62,040 nt of DNA, from NCBI GenBank assembly GCA_009691105.1, contig SHVU01000012.1, positions 1 to 62,040 on the forward strand. The letters are read 5' to 3'. Shown here piece by piece: positions 17,242 to 26,392 of the stretch. The notes beneath the pieces were generated by a model, which made no database searches, was not told the DNA's origin, and saw nothing but the letters and a program-made list of their open reading frames with translations. The position numbers were made by a program, and so were the translations under genes. Positions within the stretch are counted from its first letter, which is position 1. Every line of letters begins with the position of its first letter. The stretch is from Rhodospirillales bacterium. Its GTDB lineage: Bacteria; Pseudomonadota; Alphaproteobacteria; Rhodospirillales; SHVU01.

Positions 17242-18965
17242 ACTATTGGATCATGCAAAATTGGGTCGAAGGCCGCGTGAATCCGTTCTCTCCGAATTTC
17301 AGGTATCTCGGTAAGCCGTCGTATGATGGTTGCGTTCATCGCCGGAACTAGATGGTGTCGTGAATGATAGAGATTCTTGGTTTCGTCGGGATCCGACTCG
17401 AGGTCATATAGCTCAGGTTCAGAGGTGCCTGTCGCGTGGGTTGGGTCCTGGTACTCTTTCCAAAGATATTTGTGGGTGCGAGTTCGGACGCCCATGTAGA
17501 GCGGCCGATAGTCGAAATCGCAGTTTCCACGGCAGAACGTTTCTAAAACGATCTCGTCTCGCCGAGCTACGGGCTCGCTCGTTACGGCCCCGCCCTCCCA
17601 TCCATCAGCTGGACTGATTTCGGCAAGCATCGCGACTGTCGGGGCAAAATCGAGAGATGATGCCAATCCATCAATGCGCCTTGCTTCTCCTCGTCCTCGT
17701 CGGAACAGCATTGGGATGCGCGTGTTGTGTTCGTAATGCATGGTGAGATGTCCGTAATCACCATGTTCTCCTAGTTCTTCGCCGTGATCGCCGCATATTC
17801 CAACGACCGTGGAGTCGGTAAGGTTAAGGGTGTCCAGGGCAGCCAAAATCTGCCCCATGGCGTCGTCGGTAGACCAGACCGCGGTGTCGTAGAGCGCAGA
17901 AAGCGCCTGCATGTCGTCGGCGACACGTGGAGCGTGAAACGCCATTCCGGCGTCAATGGTCCCAGGATAGCCAAGTGTTGCAAGAATACTAGGAACGTGC
18001 CGGTACCACTGCCGTCCTGGCCCCGCGACGTAGGGCTGATGAGTGTCTTTGAAATGGGCCCAAATAAAAAATGGCCGATCAGTATCGTGATCATGAAGCC
18101 AACGTATCAATTTGTCGGCGATTGCATGGGCGTCGAGTGCGGGGCGAAAACGACGGGATCGGAGTGCCGCAAGCTTCGGATTAAATAACGCGACAAGCCG
18201 ATTAGAGAACCGAAACAATGCTTCGTTCGCGAGCGCCAATGGCGATCGATACAAGTGCCATTCAGCAGCTAGCCATTCGTGTGGCTGTGGGACAGGAAGG
18301 AGGTGCCGTTCAATATATTCTGTGGGGTCGCGCTCGAAATTTTCTCGATGGCGGCGCACCAGAGCGCTCACGCGATCTAGGTCATAACTATCAGTAACGG
18401 GTTTCGCGTCCGGAAAATCGTGCCGCAACGTGCTGGATCGCCGCAACGTTTCTGTGCTGTAAAGCTCAACGCTCTCGAATAGCCGGCGCACAACCGGAAC
18501 CGCAATGGAGAGCATATGGTCGCGCTCAATGCGCCGTTCGCCATACAGTCGGAGAGTGTCGCGCATGTTAGCGACAGCGGCCCCAACGAGCGCGTTGAGC
18601 AGAAACGTTCCACCGCTTTCGTCAAAGGCATCGCCGTAGCCGTAATAAGGGCTAACCCAATCTATGGTGCTGAGTCCAAACGTCCGCCAACCGGCGTTGC
18701 GGAAATGCTTAAACAGCGTCGTCGGCCGGCCAACTGCGCCGCGATCATATCCGCCGTAGGACAATGGTCGGCTTGATGTGAAGAGTTGAACGCAGGCCGG
18801 CTGGGTATAGGGGCTGAGGGTAGAGGCATGTCGACAAACGATTGCATTTTCGGCAAAGCGGTCTAAGGCTGGCGTCGTCGGTCGCGAATAGCCGTATACG
18901 CTAAGGCGATCGGCTCGCCACGTATCGACGGTCAGAAGAAGAACATTCGAGCGGGAAGACAACAC
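17238..18965 (-). CDS. Sulfatase/alkaline-phosphatase-fold protein with Thr at the nucleophile position
   Basis: 575 residues from a GTG at 18965, which shares a base with the upstream stop (TAGTG). Metal-site motifs are LLLTVDTWRADRLSVYGY (about 9-26) and CGDHGEELGEHGDYGHLTMH (about 391-410). The nucleophile region is SPYTQPACVQLFTSSRP (near 51-67). It has Thr-x-Pro rather than the Cys-x-Pro-x-Arg that is oxidised to formylglycine in true sulfatases. Members with Ser/Thr there are often phospho- or phosphoalkyl transferases or esterases. No membrane segment is visible, so the protein looks soluble. In this cluster it could add or remove a phosphate-, phosphonate- or sulfate-type group; this is inference. 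Confidence 0.82.
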   Translation of the reverse strand: MLSSRSNVLLLTVDTWRADRLSVYGYSRPTTPALDRFAENAIVCRHASTLSPYTQPACVQLFTSSRPLSYGGYDRGAVGRPTTLFKHFRNAGWRTFGLSTIDWVSPYYGYGDAFDESGGTFLLNALVGAAVANMRDTLRLYGERRIERDHMLSIAVPVVRRLFESVELYSTETLRRSSTLRHDFPDAKPVTDSYDLDRVSALVRRHRENFERDPTEYIERHLLPVPQPHEWLAAEWHLYRSPLALANEALFRFSNRLVALFNPKLAALRSRRFRPALDAHAIADKLIRWLHDHDTDRPFFIWAHFKDTHQPYVAGPGRQWYRHVPSILATLGYPGTIDAGMAFHAPRVADDMQALSALYDTAVWSTDDAMGQILAALDTLNLTDSTVVGICGDHGEELGEHGDYGHLTMHYEHNTRIPMLFRRGRGEARRIDGLASSLDFAPTVAMLAEISPADGWEGGAVTSEPVARRDEIVLETFCRGNCDFDYRPLYMGVRTRTHKYLWKEYQDPTHATGTSEPELYDLESDPDETKNLYHSRHHLVPAMNATIIRRLTEIPEIRRERIHAAFDPILHDPIV

Positions 18966-19789
18966 TACGGGCGGATCTCGACCCGCCGAAACAAGGCATG
19001 ACTTTGAAAGCAATCAACATCTAGTCGGCTGGTCATCTCGATCATCGGACCATCAGCGCCTTTGAAGCCGATCGGGATGTAATCGCGGTTGACTACGCGC
19101 TTGTCGATGCACACGAAACCTTTTTTTGCCAAACCGACATGATAGTCGCGAACGAAATCGTCCATGGATTCTTGTTCCCAGATGAAGACATACTTTCGCG
19201 CTACGCGATCAATGGCGTCGAACAGTCGGTCACGATAGGGGACACGGGAGACCGACTGAAAAAACAATAGAACATCACACGGGATATCGTGTCGCGCCGG
19301 TCCAAATGTGCCTTGAGTGATATCGATGAACGGGCGATGGGTCTGAATGTATTCTACGGCTGAGCGCTGCGGCTCAATTCCGTACAGCTTGTGAAAGCCC
19401 TTTTTGTGCCATTGCTCCAGGTAGTAACCGCGGTTGCAACCAACATCAAGAATCGTGTCGTTGGGCGATATACGCTCTTTGAGCATCTCAAATATGAATG
19501 CATACCGGCGTTCCGCTTCTGCTCGACGATCGTCCTCATTGTACTCGTAGAAGAAGGTCTGCGAATCTTCCCAATAGGTGCGCTCTTCGCCGGCGCGAAA
19601 AGGATTCGCGAAAAACGGCGGTGCATAGTGAAAGCGATCGGATGAAATAATCTGTCGCTTGAAGAACTCGTTGAGCTCACCGAATCGAGTCCGCTTCCGA
19701 TACAGATCGTTGGCCGATGCGTAAGTACCGTTCTTAAGCCGGCGCGTCCACTCGCGCAGGAGGTTACCCATCGAGGGGCGTTTATACAT
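18965..19789 (-). CDS. Class I SAM-dependent methyltransferase
   Basis: 274 residues. After an N-terminal helical part (1-105) with FFANPFRAGEERTYWEDSQ comes a Rossmann core with TILDVGCNRGYYLEQWHKKG (motif I, near 112-131). It lacks the zinc ribbon of the other methyltransferases in the operon. A C-terminal segment ends in EIRP. It is placed between the PEP mutase gene and the sulfatase-fold gene, so a phosphonate or adjoining sugar could be its target, but position is the only argument. ATG at 19789; 27 bases separate it from the PEP mutase stop. Confidence 0.75.
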   Translation of the reverse strand: MYKRPSMGNLLREWTRRLKNGTYASANDLYRKRTRFGELNEFFKRQIISSDRFHYAPPFFANPFRAGEERTYWEDSQTFFYEYNEDDRRAEAERRYAFIFEMLKERISPNDTILDVGCNRGYYLEQWHKKGFHKLYGIEPQRSAVEYIQTHRPFIDITQGTFGPARHDIPCDVLLFFQSVSRVPYRDRLFDAIDRVARKYVFIWEQESMDDFVRDYHVGLAKKGFVCIDKRVVNRDYIPIGFKGADGPMIEMTSRLDVDCFQSHALFRRVEIRP

Positions 19790-19816
19790 AATGTCGGCTA
19801 TTGATGATTTTTTTGC

Positions 19817-21478
19817 TCACCCGCGTCTGGTCGAAAAGCGGGAGGAGGCGAGCTTATAGTCGTTGAGGGAATGAATTTCGGTCCAGCCTGAGCCAACCAG
19901 GTGGCATTGAACGGCGCCCCCGCGAGCAACGACTTCGGCAAGAACATCGGCTACGCTAGCTCGCTCACCAGCGGCGTTGCCGTTGCCGTGTCGACCGCGA
20001 ATAGCCTGAAAAGCATCTTCGAACGCTTTCAAGCCGTCCCTTGTGAAGACGGCGAGTCCGGTGAATTCGCCATGAGCGGTCTTTGCGGGCACCTTTTGGC
20101 CGATACGCTGAACCTTGGCCGTCGCCGGCCCAAGTGAACGCCGTCCCTTTACGGGTGGATTGTCGAGTTCAACTAGGTCCATCTCTTTTGTCGATCGCGG
20201 CGCTTTCCAGTCATAAGTCGAATCGACCGCGAGGACGATATCTCCGGGAGCCCGCAAAAGCTGATCAATGAACTCGCGATCGAAGATAACGTCGGAGAAG
20301 ATCATTAGTGTCCGGCCATCGAAATCCGTCGGCGCGCAGAGAAACGACTGGGCGTTGCCTGTTTCTTCCCACCGAGTATTCGAAACTCGCTTGATTCCCT
20401 CGACCTGGATCATGTCGCCGCGGTAACCAGCCACGACGGTAACGTCGTTGATCCCGGTCTGGTGGAGGACCTCCATCTGGCGGGCTAGCAGCGGCTTTCC
20501 TCCGATATCCAGCATGGCCATCGGCGTATCGGCGGCGATCTCGCTCATCGACGGTTCGTCGCGATGATCTCCCGCCGCTGGTACGACGGCGCGGATGCGG
20601 CCGCGTTCGCTCAATAAGAATTTCTTTTCATCGGATTGGAACTGCGCCATGCCCTGCAGCTCGAACACGTGACTCATGGGCGCGATACGATCTTCGACGG
20701 TTGCCGTACTACCAATGCTCAGAATTTCAGCGAAGGTTTTCTCAATTGCGGCGATGGCCGACCGCAGGCCATGGTTGGCGTAGATCACCATTTTGACGCC
20801 GCGCGATGCAAATTCTGCCGCGGTAACGTCGTAATACGTCGTTGGCACGACGACGATCGGGGCGCGATTCTTCCAGCGATCGAGGAACGTGAAAATTTCA
20901 TCGGGCTTCTTCGACTTGGAGTGGATCAGAATGGCATCCGCGCCAGCGTCGATGTATGTCGTGCAGCGCCGCAACGCCTCTTCGAGACCCCAGCCTGCGA
21001 TGAGTGCCTCACAGCGCGCGATAACCATGAAGTTGGGATCACGCTGAGCGGCTTTGGCGCCCATCATCTTGCCGACGAATTCCGAAACCGGGGCTAGCTC
21101 CTGACGGCCCAGGATGAAGCTGTTGACCTTGGGAAACTGCTTGTCTTCGATGGCGACGGCGGCGATCCCCGCCGATTCATACTTCCGCACCATGTTGATG
21201 ACATTGTTGGAGTTGCCGTAGCCGGTGTCGCCATCGGCGACGACCGGGATCGACGCGACCTCGGCCATGGATTCGGCGGCGTCCAAATACTCGCTCATGG
21301 TCAAAATATCCGCGTCGGGAACGGCGCGGGATGCCGAAATCTCGAGACTTGACGACCACACCCCGTCGAAACCGGCCCGTTCGACAAGTTTGGCGCCGAG
21401 CGCGTTATGAGCTGCGGCGATGCGGACGACGCCGTCGCGCGCGAATAAGGCTCTGAGTTTGGCTGCCTGTTGGCCCAT
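19817..21478 (-). CDS. pepM: Phosphoenolpyruvate mutase fused to a nucleotidyltransferase
   Basis: 553 residues with two domains. Residues 1-290 form an isocitrate-lyase-like barrel with EDKQFPKVNS at 111-120, the EDK-x-FPK-x-NS loop diagnostic of PEP mutase. PEP mutase makes the C-P bond by turning PEP into phosphonopyruvate. Residues about 295-545 resemble a sugar-phosphate/cytidylyl-type nucleotidyltransferase (AVVPAAGD, MLDIGGKPLLARQMEVL, MIFSDVIFD). Fusions of this kind are known to activate a phosphonate as a nucleotide conjugate for transfer onto glycans or lipids. The usual Gly-rich loop and its lysine are altered, so activity of this half is less sure. GGAG lies eight bases before the ATG. 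A hairpin separates it from ppd. Confidence 0.92.
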   Translation of the reverse strand: MGQQAAKLRALFARDGVVRIAAAHNALGAKLVERAGFDGVWSSSLEISASRAVPDADILTMSEYLDAAESMAEVASIPVVADGDTGYGNSNNVINMVRKYESAGIAAVAIEDKQFPKVNSFILGRQELAPVSEFVGKMMGAKAAQRDPNFMVIARCEALIAGWGLEEALRRCTTYIDAGADAILIHSKSKKPDEIFTFLDRWKNRAPIVVVPTTYYDVTAAEFASRGVKMVIYANHGLRSAIAAIEKTFAEILSIGSTATVEDRIAPMSHVFELQGMAQFQSDEKKFLLSERGRIRAVVPAAGDHRDEPSMSEIAADTPMAMLDIGGKPLLARQMEVLHQTGINDVTVVAGYRGDMIQVEGIKRVSNTRWEETGNAQSFLCAPTDFDGRTLMIFSDVIFDREFIDQLLRAPGDIVLAVDSTYDWKAPRSTKEMDLVELDNPPVKGRRSLGPATAKVQRIGQKVPAKTAHGEFTGLAVFTRDGLKAFEDAFQAIRGRHGNGNAAGERASVADVLAEVVARGGAVQCHLVGSGWTEIHSLNDYKLASSRFSTRRG

Positions 21479-21519
21479 GGGTAAGGCTCCGTTTCTGGGG
21501 GAGGGCGACCACTTACTCC

Positions 21520-21538
21520 TGCCGACCGGAGGTCGGCA
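21520..21538 (-). other. Intercistronic stem-loop between ppd and pepM
   Basis: TGCCGACC and GGTCGGCA form a perfect 8-bp stem around a 3-base loop (GGA on the plus strand). It lies in the 69-base gap after the phosphonopyruvate decarboxylase stop, read on the minus strand. No T-run follows, so it is not an ordinary intrinsic terminator. It could stabilise or process the mRNA, or set the ratio of the two enzymes. The hairpin is seen directly; the role is inference. Confidence 0.6.
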
Positions 21539-21547
21539 AGGGGGTGC

Positions 21548-22699
21548 CTAACGTTGGGGTGTATCCGAGGCGAGAAAAGTACGGAACCGATCAGCAACCT
21601 CGCGCGGGGATACAGTCGGGCGGCCCAGCTTTTCCAGCGAGCCAGGCAGAATGCGAAGATGAACAAAGTGCGGTCCGGACGAGCGTGCGGCATCTTTCAG
21701 CGTTATTTCGAATCCAGCAAGGTCGTCCGCGAGCACTCCAGTACGATAGCCGCAGGCTACGGCAATTCGCGCAAAGTCGACGCTGGCCGAAACCGTGGCT
21801 TGGCCGCCCGTCGAGTCATGGACGCCGTTATCGAGAACGATATGAATGAGATTCTTCGGTTGATACGCGCCGACAGTGGCAAATGCTCCCATCCGCATCA
21901 AGGCAGCGCCGTCGCCGTCAATCACGGCAATTGGGCGGTCGCTGTTCAACGCGACCCCGAGACCCATCGAACTCGCGCAACCCATAGAGCCGACCTGATA
22001 GAGGTGTTGGTGTCGATCCGCGAGCGTGAAGAGTTCGCGTCCGGATTTTCCGGTGGTTGCGATGACACCGACGCGATCGGGAATGGTCGCCAAGAATCGT
22101 TCTAGCGCGGCGATCCGGGTGGGCCGCTCGCCTCCGAGGCTTGCATCGCGGTAGTACCCAGGGGGAAGCGTGGCTCGGACCGGCTCATCGAGATCGGTAT
22201 CGGTGACCGTATCTTTTTCCATCACAAAGGCGAACGGAAGGCGCGACTCTGCCATCACGGCGTCGGCTTCCGCCAGTGCGGGTGCAAGAGCGGCAGCTTC
22301 CTTGGGGAACGACCGCCAGGGGATCCGCATTTCGTCGAGAAGCCTGCCTGTGATCTGTCCCATTAGCTCGTGCTGAGGCTCATCCTTTAGACCAGGTTGG
22401 CCACGCCATGTGGTGATGAAAAGGGTCGGGATGCGAAATGGAAAATTCAACGATGTCAGAGGGCTGACCGCATTGCCGAGACCGGAATTCTGACACATGA
22501 CGACGGTTTTTTGTCCTGCCAGCCAGGCGCCTGCCGCGATTGCCACGGCATCGCCTTCGTTGACCGCGCCGATATAGCGCAGGGACGAATCGCCGATGAC
22601 GCCGTTGATGAGCGCGGTCAGGAAGGAGCAGGGAACTCCCGAATAAAACCCGAAGCCACGAGCCTGGCCCGCCGCAATGAATTGGCTAGCTTCGATCAT
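21548..22699 (-). CDS. aepY: Phosphonopyruvate decarboxylase
   Basis: 383 residues of the thiamine-diphosphate-dependent family. The N-terminal pyrimidine-binding half has YSGVPCSFLTALINGV and GAVNEGDAVAIAAGAWLAG (the conserved Glu). The C-terminal half has the TPP motif GDGAALMRMG with NGVHDSTGGQ following. It converts phosphonopyruvate to phosphonoacetaldehyde, the irreversible step that drives PEP mutase forward. It sits directly upstream of pepM on the same strand and overlaps the ABC exporter stop (ATGA). The usual third enzyme, 2-AEP transaminase, is not recognisable nearby, so the fate of phosphonoacetaldehyde is open. Confidence 0.93.
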   Translation of the reverse strand: MIEASQFIAAGQARGFGFYSGVPCSFLTALINGVIGDSSLRYIGAVNEGDAVAIAAGAWLAGQKTVVMCQNSGLGNAVSPLTSLNFPFRIPTLFITTWRGQPGLKDEPQHELMGQITGRLLDEMRIPWRSFPKEAAALAPALAEADAVMAESRLPFAFVMEKDTVTDTDLDEPVRATLPPGYYRDASLGGERPTRIAALERFLATIPDRVGVIATTGKSGRELFTLADRHQHLYQVGSMGCASSMGLGVALNSDRPIAVIDGDGAALMRMGAFATVGAYQPKNLIHIVLDNGVHDSTGGQATVSASVDFARIAVACGYRTGVLADDLAGFEITLKDAARSSGPHFVHLRILPGSLEKLGRPTVSPREVADRFRTFLASDTPQR

Positions 22700-24486
22700 C
22701 CGACCTGCCGCTCCTCGACCTGGACGCCATGGAGCCGTGCGTAGCGGTCGCCTCGCGCGAGTAATTCGGCGTGGCTTCCACTTTCAACAATGCGGCCATG
22801 ATCTATGACATAAATATGATCAGCGTTGCGTACCGTCGCGAGACGATGGGCGACGACGATCATGGTAAGTTCACGAGCGATCCGTTCAACTGAATCTTGA
22901 ATCAAGCGCTCGGATTCGGTGTCGAGCGCGCTGGTTGCTTCGTCTAGAAGTAAAAGCTCCGGACGCCCGACAAGAGCACGAGCAAGCGCCACCCGCTGGC
23001 GCTGGCCGCCCGAAAGTCGAACGCCACCTTCGCCAACGACTGTATCAAGGCCGTGGGGCAATTCGGCGATCAAGGGCCCAAGATGGGCGACCTCAATCGC
23101 GGCAACGACGTCGGCGGGGCTGGCGTCGTGATGAGAGAACAGCAAGTTGTTCCGCAAGGTGTCATTGAACAGAATTACGTCCTGAGTGACATAGCCTATT
23201 CGACGGCGCCAGGCGACAAGATCAAGCTCACGAAGGTCGATGCCATCAATCGTGATGCGGCCTGTATCGGGACGGTACAGCCCCGCGATTAAGTCAATCA
23301 GCGTCGATTTTCCCGCCCCCGATGCGCCAACGATACCGATCATTGCGCGACGTGGCACAGTCAATGACATGCTCTCGATGGCGCCTTTGTCGTCATCCGG
23401 GTAGCGAAAACTAACAGCCTCGAGGGCAATCCCGGTGTCGAGCTGGACAAACGGGCGCCCGTCAGGGCGGCGATCCTCGGCCGCCGCACGAGCCTCGGCA
23501 ATCGTGTTCTCTGTAACCGCGAGGGCCGGCGCGTAGACGGAATAGGCCTGATAGAACTGCTGGAACTGGACGAGCCGGGGCGCGATCCGTGCCATGATGA
23601 GAAGGAACGTCAGAAGGACCGGCGTCGGTACCGCCAGCGTTTCGCGGGCTAATGCGATAATAACGGCGAGGACGATAACTAATGCCGTCTGCACCGCAAA
23701 ATGTGTGAAGCCCAGCGTGACTTCGGCGCCCTGTAGCACGCGCGTCAATGCAGCATTAAGGCCGCCGAGCTTGTCGAGGATTCGCGACTCTGAACCAGTG
23801 ACCCGGATCAGTCGCGTTCCTTTCAGATAGTCCACGACATGGAAGGCGTAATTCTGATTGGCCGTATTGGTCGCCTCGCCAAAGCGCCGTGATCGCCGAA
23901 TCAGTGGCCAAATGATGAGCCCGATGCCGGCTGATATCGCGATACAGAGAAGAAATAGCCGCCACGACAATGCCAAGCTGATCGCAGCGAATATCGCGAC
24001 TTGGACAGCGACCGCCGTCACCATCACTTGATAAGCGAGGGCGGCTGCAGCGCGACCGCATTCGACCAAGAGCTCGTTGACGACCTCGCCGGTAGCGCGA
24101 CGTGACGTGTAGGCAAAGTGTGCCCCCACGAGGCTTTCGATGACGCCGCGGCGGAGATCAGCGAGATGTTGATGTCGTGCCGCCGCAATCATCCTGTCCT
24201 TCAGAAAGGCGACGGCAAACGATCCCGCAATCATGGTCACAACGATCACCAGCAGAACGAACAGGCTAGGACGAAGTCCTACCGTAGCCAAAAGATCGCG
24301 AAGAGCTTCGAAGCTGCCTCCGAGCGCGGCACCTTCGTCTTCCAGAAGCGTGATGACGGGTACGAATAGCGCGAGGCCGAAGCCTTCGCAAAGGCCTGCT
24401 ACGATTATTACGGACAGCGTCGCCCCGGTGCCGGGGAGCCGACCAAGCGTTGTAAAAAATCCCGCCGTGGGCCGGCGGTCGGTCAT
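22696..24486 (-). CDS. ABC exporter half-transporter, PglK/MsbA-like
   Basis: 596 residues: an N-terminal membrane domain with six segments (about 20-330) and a C-terminal ATPase. The ATPase has Walker A GASGAGKSTLIDLIAG, the signature VRLSGGQRQRVALARAL, Walker B LLLLDEATSALD and the H-loop VVAHRL. It is a homodimeric exporter by layout. PglK-type proteins of this form flip lipid-linked oligosaccharides, and no Wzx flippase was recognised in the window, so a flippase role is a fair inference. Export of a phosphonolipid is another option. Starts and stops overlap both neighbours by ATGA. Confidence 0.92.
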   Translation of the reverse strand: MTDRRPTAGFFTTLGRLPGTGATLSVIIVAGLCEGFGLALFVPVITLLEDEGAALGGSFEALRDLLATVGLRPSLFVLLVIVVTMIAGSFAVAFLKDRMIAAARHQHLADLRRGVIESLVGAHFAYTSRRATGEVVNELLVECGRAAAALAYQVMVTAVAVQVAIFAAISLALSWRLFLLCIAISAGIGLIIWPLIRRSRRFGEATNTANQNYAFHVVDYLKGTRLIRVTGSESRILDKLGGLNAALTRVLQGAEVTLGFTHFAVQTALVIVLAVIIALARETLAVPTPVLLTFLLIMARIAPRLVQFQQFYQAYSVYAPALAVTENTIAEARAAAEDRRPDGRPFVQLDTGIALEAVSFRYPDDDKGAIESMSLTVPRRAMIGIVGASGAGKSTLIDLIAGLYRPDTGRITIDGIDLRELDLVAWRRRIGYVTQDVILFNDTLRNNLLFSHHDASPADVVAAIEVAHLGPLIAELPHGLDTVVGEGGVRLSGGQRQRVALARALVGRPELLLLDEATSALDTESERLIQDSVERIARELTMIVVAHRLATVRNADHIYVIDHGRIVESGSHAELLARGDRYARLHGVQVEERQVG

Positions 24487-26381
24487 CGCGCTTGACTGGC
24501 CATCTCGACGAGGACGTCCCAGGCGCGCTGCGCTGGATCGGGAATTTCCCCGAGGCTCGTGAATGCTTCGCGCAGCCGCTCCTGCTCGGGTGGCGGATCG
24601 CCGCGCTTCAATGCGGCCTCGAGGCTCTCTAAGTCTTCATAGACCGCACCTCTCAGGTGCGTCATGTCCACCGAATGCGGCGGGATAAGGACCGGATAAT
24701 AATGACGTCGCGCCGCCAGCGCTTCAACCATTGCACCTGACGCCGCTGGCCCAACAACAAAATCCGCCCAGACGAGATCGTCGTAATAACTATTGCCCAC
24801 CGAAATCTCACACTGCAGATCGAAGTATTTGATGATGCGGCGGTAATAGGGCGCCCTTGGATCTGTGGGATGACAGCGAAGCCGAACGTTTTGGATGGCG
24901 AGCTCTGTCAGCAGCCGAGAAGCTGCAACAAAAACTTCGTATTCCTGTTGCGGATACCAGCTCGCAGTATCGACGAAGCTAAGATTGTATTGAAGGAGAA
25001 GAGCTCGTCTCCGGTGAGGTTTCGCTGCCACCATACCTTGATATTGCGCCGCGGCTACGCTACCGGTGCGAACAATATGAGACTGCGCTCGAGTGCGCTC
25101 CAGCCAGCTTTCATTTGCAACGCCCCAAGTTAGAGCCGCCGCTGCGAGAGACTCGCTTCGTAAGTCGCTGCCGAATACATCCAGCTTAACATCATGATAG
25201 TGCGGCGAATGCCACATAGCCGCCGTCGGAATATTATGTCGTCGCGCCACCTCGAGAAGTGTCATGGACATCGAATTCTGCAAGCCATCCGTTAGAACGC
25301 CGTCCGGCCGCCATCGAGCTAAAAGTCCTTCTGCCCATTTCACTTCAGCCGCAGCGACCGCTAGTCGTTTCGATGCCAGAACATACTTGCGGACAATCCC
25401 ACGGAGGATCTCGATATCGTTACTTGCCTTGTGTCGCCATGCCTCCGCGAACTGATGTTCGATCATATTCATGAAGTCGGATTCGCTGCGATCAAGAGTC
25501 GACGCCGGAGCATCAACGGGCAGCAAGCCCTTTCGTAGGCGCCGAAAAAAGAGCCTTGCGTCTCGCTTGTTCGGAAGCCAGCGCCCGACAATCATCGGAA
25601 TAGCCTTGTCGCCGGCGCGCCGCCCGTCAATTAAGGGCACCGATGTCAATGCCGTAGCAGCGATCAATACCCGCTTTCGGGAGCGAGCTCCTTGCAGTCG
25701 GCATCGAGCCAAAAAATCTAGAAATCGCACCATCCATTTTTCGATCCGCGTGCGCCAGCGACGAGCATCCGATCCACGGCCCAAAAGTGCCCACCGCGCG
25801 TGCGGTAGAGCGGGAACAACTTGCTCATCGTCGGCCACCGGATCGCGACGGTTGATCACATCGACGCCATGCCTTGCCGCCAAAATATTGACAAGGGCCT
25901 GTCGATCGTCGGGGTCGAGATTGCTGCGGTCCGTGCGGTAGTCCCGATAGATGTATTGGCTCGGACCATATCGGCGGGTTAGTGCATCCAACGCCGCGGC
26001 GAGCTTGATATGCTCGCTAAGCAACATAGCAATCGGGAACACAAACTTTCGTCCCAGCGAGACGCCACGAAAGCGCGTCGCGTCCTGGCCATTCAGATAG
26101 ACCCAGTCATTGACGGAATTGTAAATATCAGAGTCACCGGACTTCGTGGTGCTCTCAACAGAAACTGCCGGAGCAAATACGGCGTGAGTACCGCGCCGGC
26201 GGAGGTCCTGCCACAGGAGCCAGTCTGAGCAAACAAGCAAGATATCCGAGCGGTCGGGATCGACCGTATTCATATGGCGGGGGTGTGCGACTAGCTCAAA
26301 TTTCTGATAGTGCGACTGAAGATACGGTGGGGGAATATCGGCCGGATAACACGTGCGGGACGACACAGACGAGCTCGACAC
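24483..26381 (-). CDS. Putative GT-B-like transferase of surface glycan synthesis, unassigned
   Basis: 632 residues, no close family recognised with certainty. The C-terminal third reads like the donor domain of CDP-glycerol/Kdo-transferase-like GT-B proteins. It has NVRLRCHPTDPRAPYYRRI, then DDLVWADFVVGPAASGAMVEAL (the D-x-V-x-x-x-x-S/T-x-x-E-A pattern). A central WRPDGVLTDGLQNSMSMTLLE also fits. No signal peptide is evident. The annotated start is a GTG at 26381 with no clear ribosome site; ATG at 26273 is an alternative. It lies between the radical SAM gene and the ABC exporter in the phosphonate segment, so it is a candidate for transferring the nucleotide-activated phosphonate. That assignment is inference. 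Confidence 0.6.
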   Translation of the reverse strand: MSSSSVSSRTCYPADIPPPYLQSHYQKFELVAHPRHMNTVDPDRSDILLVCSDWLLWQDLRRRGTHAVFAPAVSVESTTKSGDSDIYNSVNDWVYLNGQDATRFRGVSLGRKFVFPIAMLLSEHIKLAAALDALTRRYGPSQYIYRDYRTDRSNLDPDDRQALVNILAARHGVDVINRRDPVADDEQVVPALPHARWALLGRGSDARRWRTRIEKWMVRFLDFLARCRLQGARSRKRVLIAATALTSVPLIDGRRAGDKAIPMIVGRWLPNKRDARLFFRRLRKGLLPVDAPASTLDRSESDFMNMIEHQFAEAWRHKASNDIEILRGIVRKYVLASKRLAVAAAEVKWAEGLLARWRPDGVLTDGLQNSMSMTLLEVARRHNIPTAAMWHSPHYHDVKLDVFGSDLRSESLAAAALTWGVANESWLERTRAQSHIVRTGSVAAAQYQGMVAAKPHRRRALLLQYNLSFVDTASWYPQQEYEVFVAASRLLTELAIQNVRLRCHPTDPRAPYYRRIIKYFDLQCEISVGNSYYDDLVWADFVVGPAASGAMVEALAARRHYYPVLIPPHSVDMTHLRGAVYEDLESLEAALKRGDPPPEQERLREAFTSLGEIPDPAQRAWDVLVEMASQAR

Positions 26382-26392
26382 AATGACAGCAA

